Below, piece by piece: positions 37,813 through 37,815 of a stretch of DNA of 37,815 nucleotides (the stretch's first letter is position 1; each line of letters begins with the position of its first letter). This stretch comes from Labilithrix sp. GTDB taxonomy: Bacteria > Myxococcota_A > Polyangia > Polyangiales > Polyangiaceae. Location: NCBI GenBank assembly GCA_019637175.1, contig JAHBWD010000075.1:1-37815 (forward strand), in the 5' to 3' direction. The position numbers and the translations under genes are program-made. Below the pieces are notes generated by a model. That model had not been told where the DNA came from, ran no database searches, and was given only the letters and a program-made list of their open reading frames with translations.

Positions 37813-37815
37813 AGA
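37809..37815 (+). CDS. Possible start of a further gene (cut by window edge)
   Basis: ATG 37809 overlaps the previous stop as ATGA, followed by AAGA to the window end. The pattern repeats the coupled starts seen at 37273, so the ArsR operon probably goes on. Nothing can be said of the product. Confidence 0.3.

Noticed and set aside
1..37815. tRNA, rRNA, CRISPR arrays, insertion sequences, attachment sites or prophage.
   Set aside because: No sequence with the expected structure, repeats or protein signatures was seen anywhere in the window by reading; small RNAs cannot be excluded.

Overview
The window is GC-rich (roughly 70% by eye), densely coded and looks like a chromosomal segment of a myxobacterium (Myxococcota, probably a Polyangiales-type lineage). 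The grounds are an mglBA gliding-motility switch whose MglA residues match those known from Myxococcus, three transmembrane Ser/Thr kinases (two with the HRDVSPQN catalytic loop common in myxobacteria), several Cys-rich lipoproteins with C-x-x-D-x-x-C-type motifs, and many GTG starts. I see no rRNA, tRNA, CRISPR array, insertion sequence or phage gene, and no gene-free stretch above 300 bases; the longest gaps are about 110-175 bases.

Layout. 1-3.5 kb: the start of a lipoate-protein-ligase-like gene (minus, cut by the window edge), an M20 metallopeptidase, then mglB-mglA with a hairpin terminator. 3.5-8.1 kb: a tiny basic protein, a Cys-rich lipoprotein, queD, a BFD-like [2Fe-2S] protein, a zinc-ribbon membrane protein, a GtrA-like protein, a 2,4-dienoyl-CoA-reductase-type SDR and convergent heme A synthase. 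8.2-14.9 kb: Ser/Thr kinase 1, a minus-strand group (ThrE-like exporter, PilZ, small Cys protein, GYF-like membrane protein), then a lipoprotein, a secreted membrane-anchored protein and peptide deformylase. 15.1-19.4 kb: a four-gene operon of a solute-binding lipoprotein, Ser/Thr kinase 2, a membrane protein with a PEGA-like domain and an SRPBCC protein, with no permease. 19.4-25.5 kb: gamma-glutamyltransferase, a membrane protein, a bestrophin-type channel and Ser/Thr kinase 3 with a large extracytoplasmic domain. 25.5-29.9 kb (minus): GlpT-like MFS transporter, thiolase, GAF histidine kinase, ABM-type monooxygenase. 29.9-33.6 kb: RNase HI, a PQQ-propeller-like lipoprotein and a CPA2 antiporter. 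33.7-37.8 kb: a LuxR-type regulator, a Blh-like metallo-beta-lactamase-fold hydrolase divergent from a TauE/SafE exporter (sulfur detoxification), a small Cys protein, and an ArsR-SRPBCC pair.

The most striking global signal is regulatory. At about half of the transcription-unit heads a TAnnnT -10 box sits only 6-10 bases before the start codon and no Shine-Dalgarno is seen, which predicts leaderless mRNAs. The remaining heads mostly carry good Shine-Dalgarno sequences. Two special cases follow from it: a GlpT-like transporter with no ATG/GTG/TTG available for its conserved N-terminus but a CTG at exactly the leaderless position, and an 11-codon mini-ORF at the leaderless position whose stop overlaps the bestrophin start. 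Other items are paired Cys-bracketed C-terminal tails on two kinases, a perfect 9-bp inverted repeat in the sulfur-gene divergent promoter, and a well-initiated small ORF broken at a (CG)7 tract.
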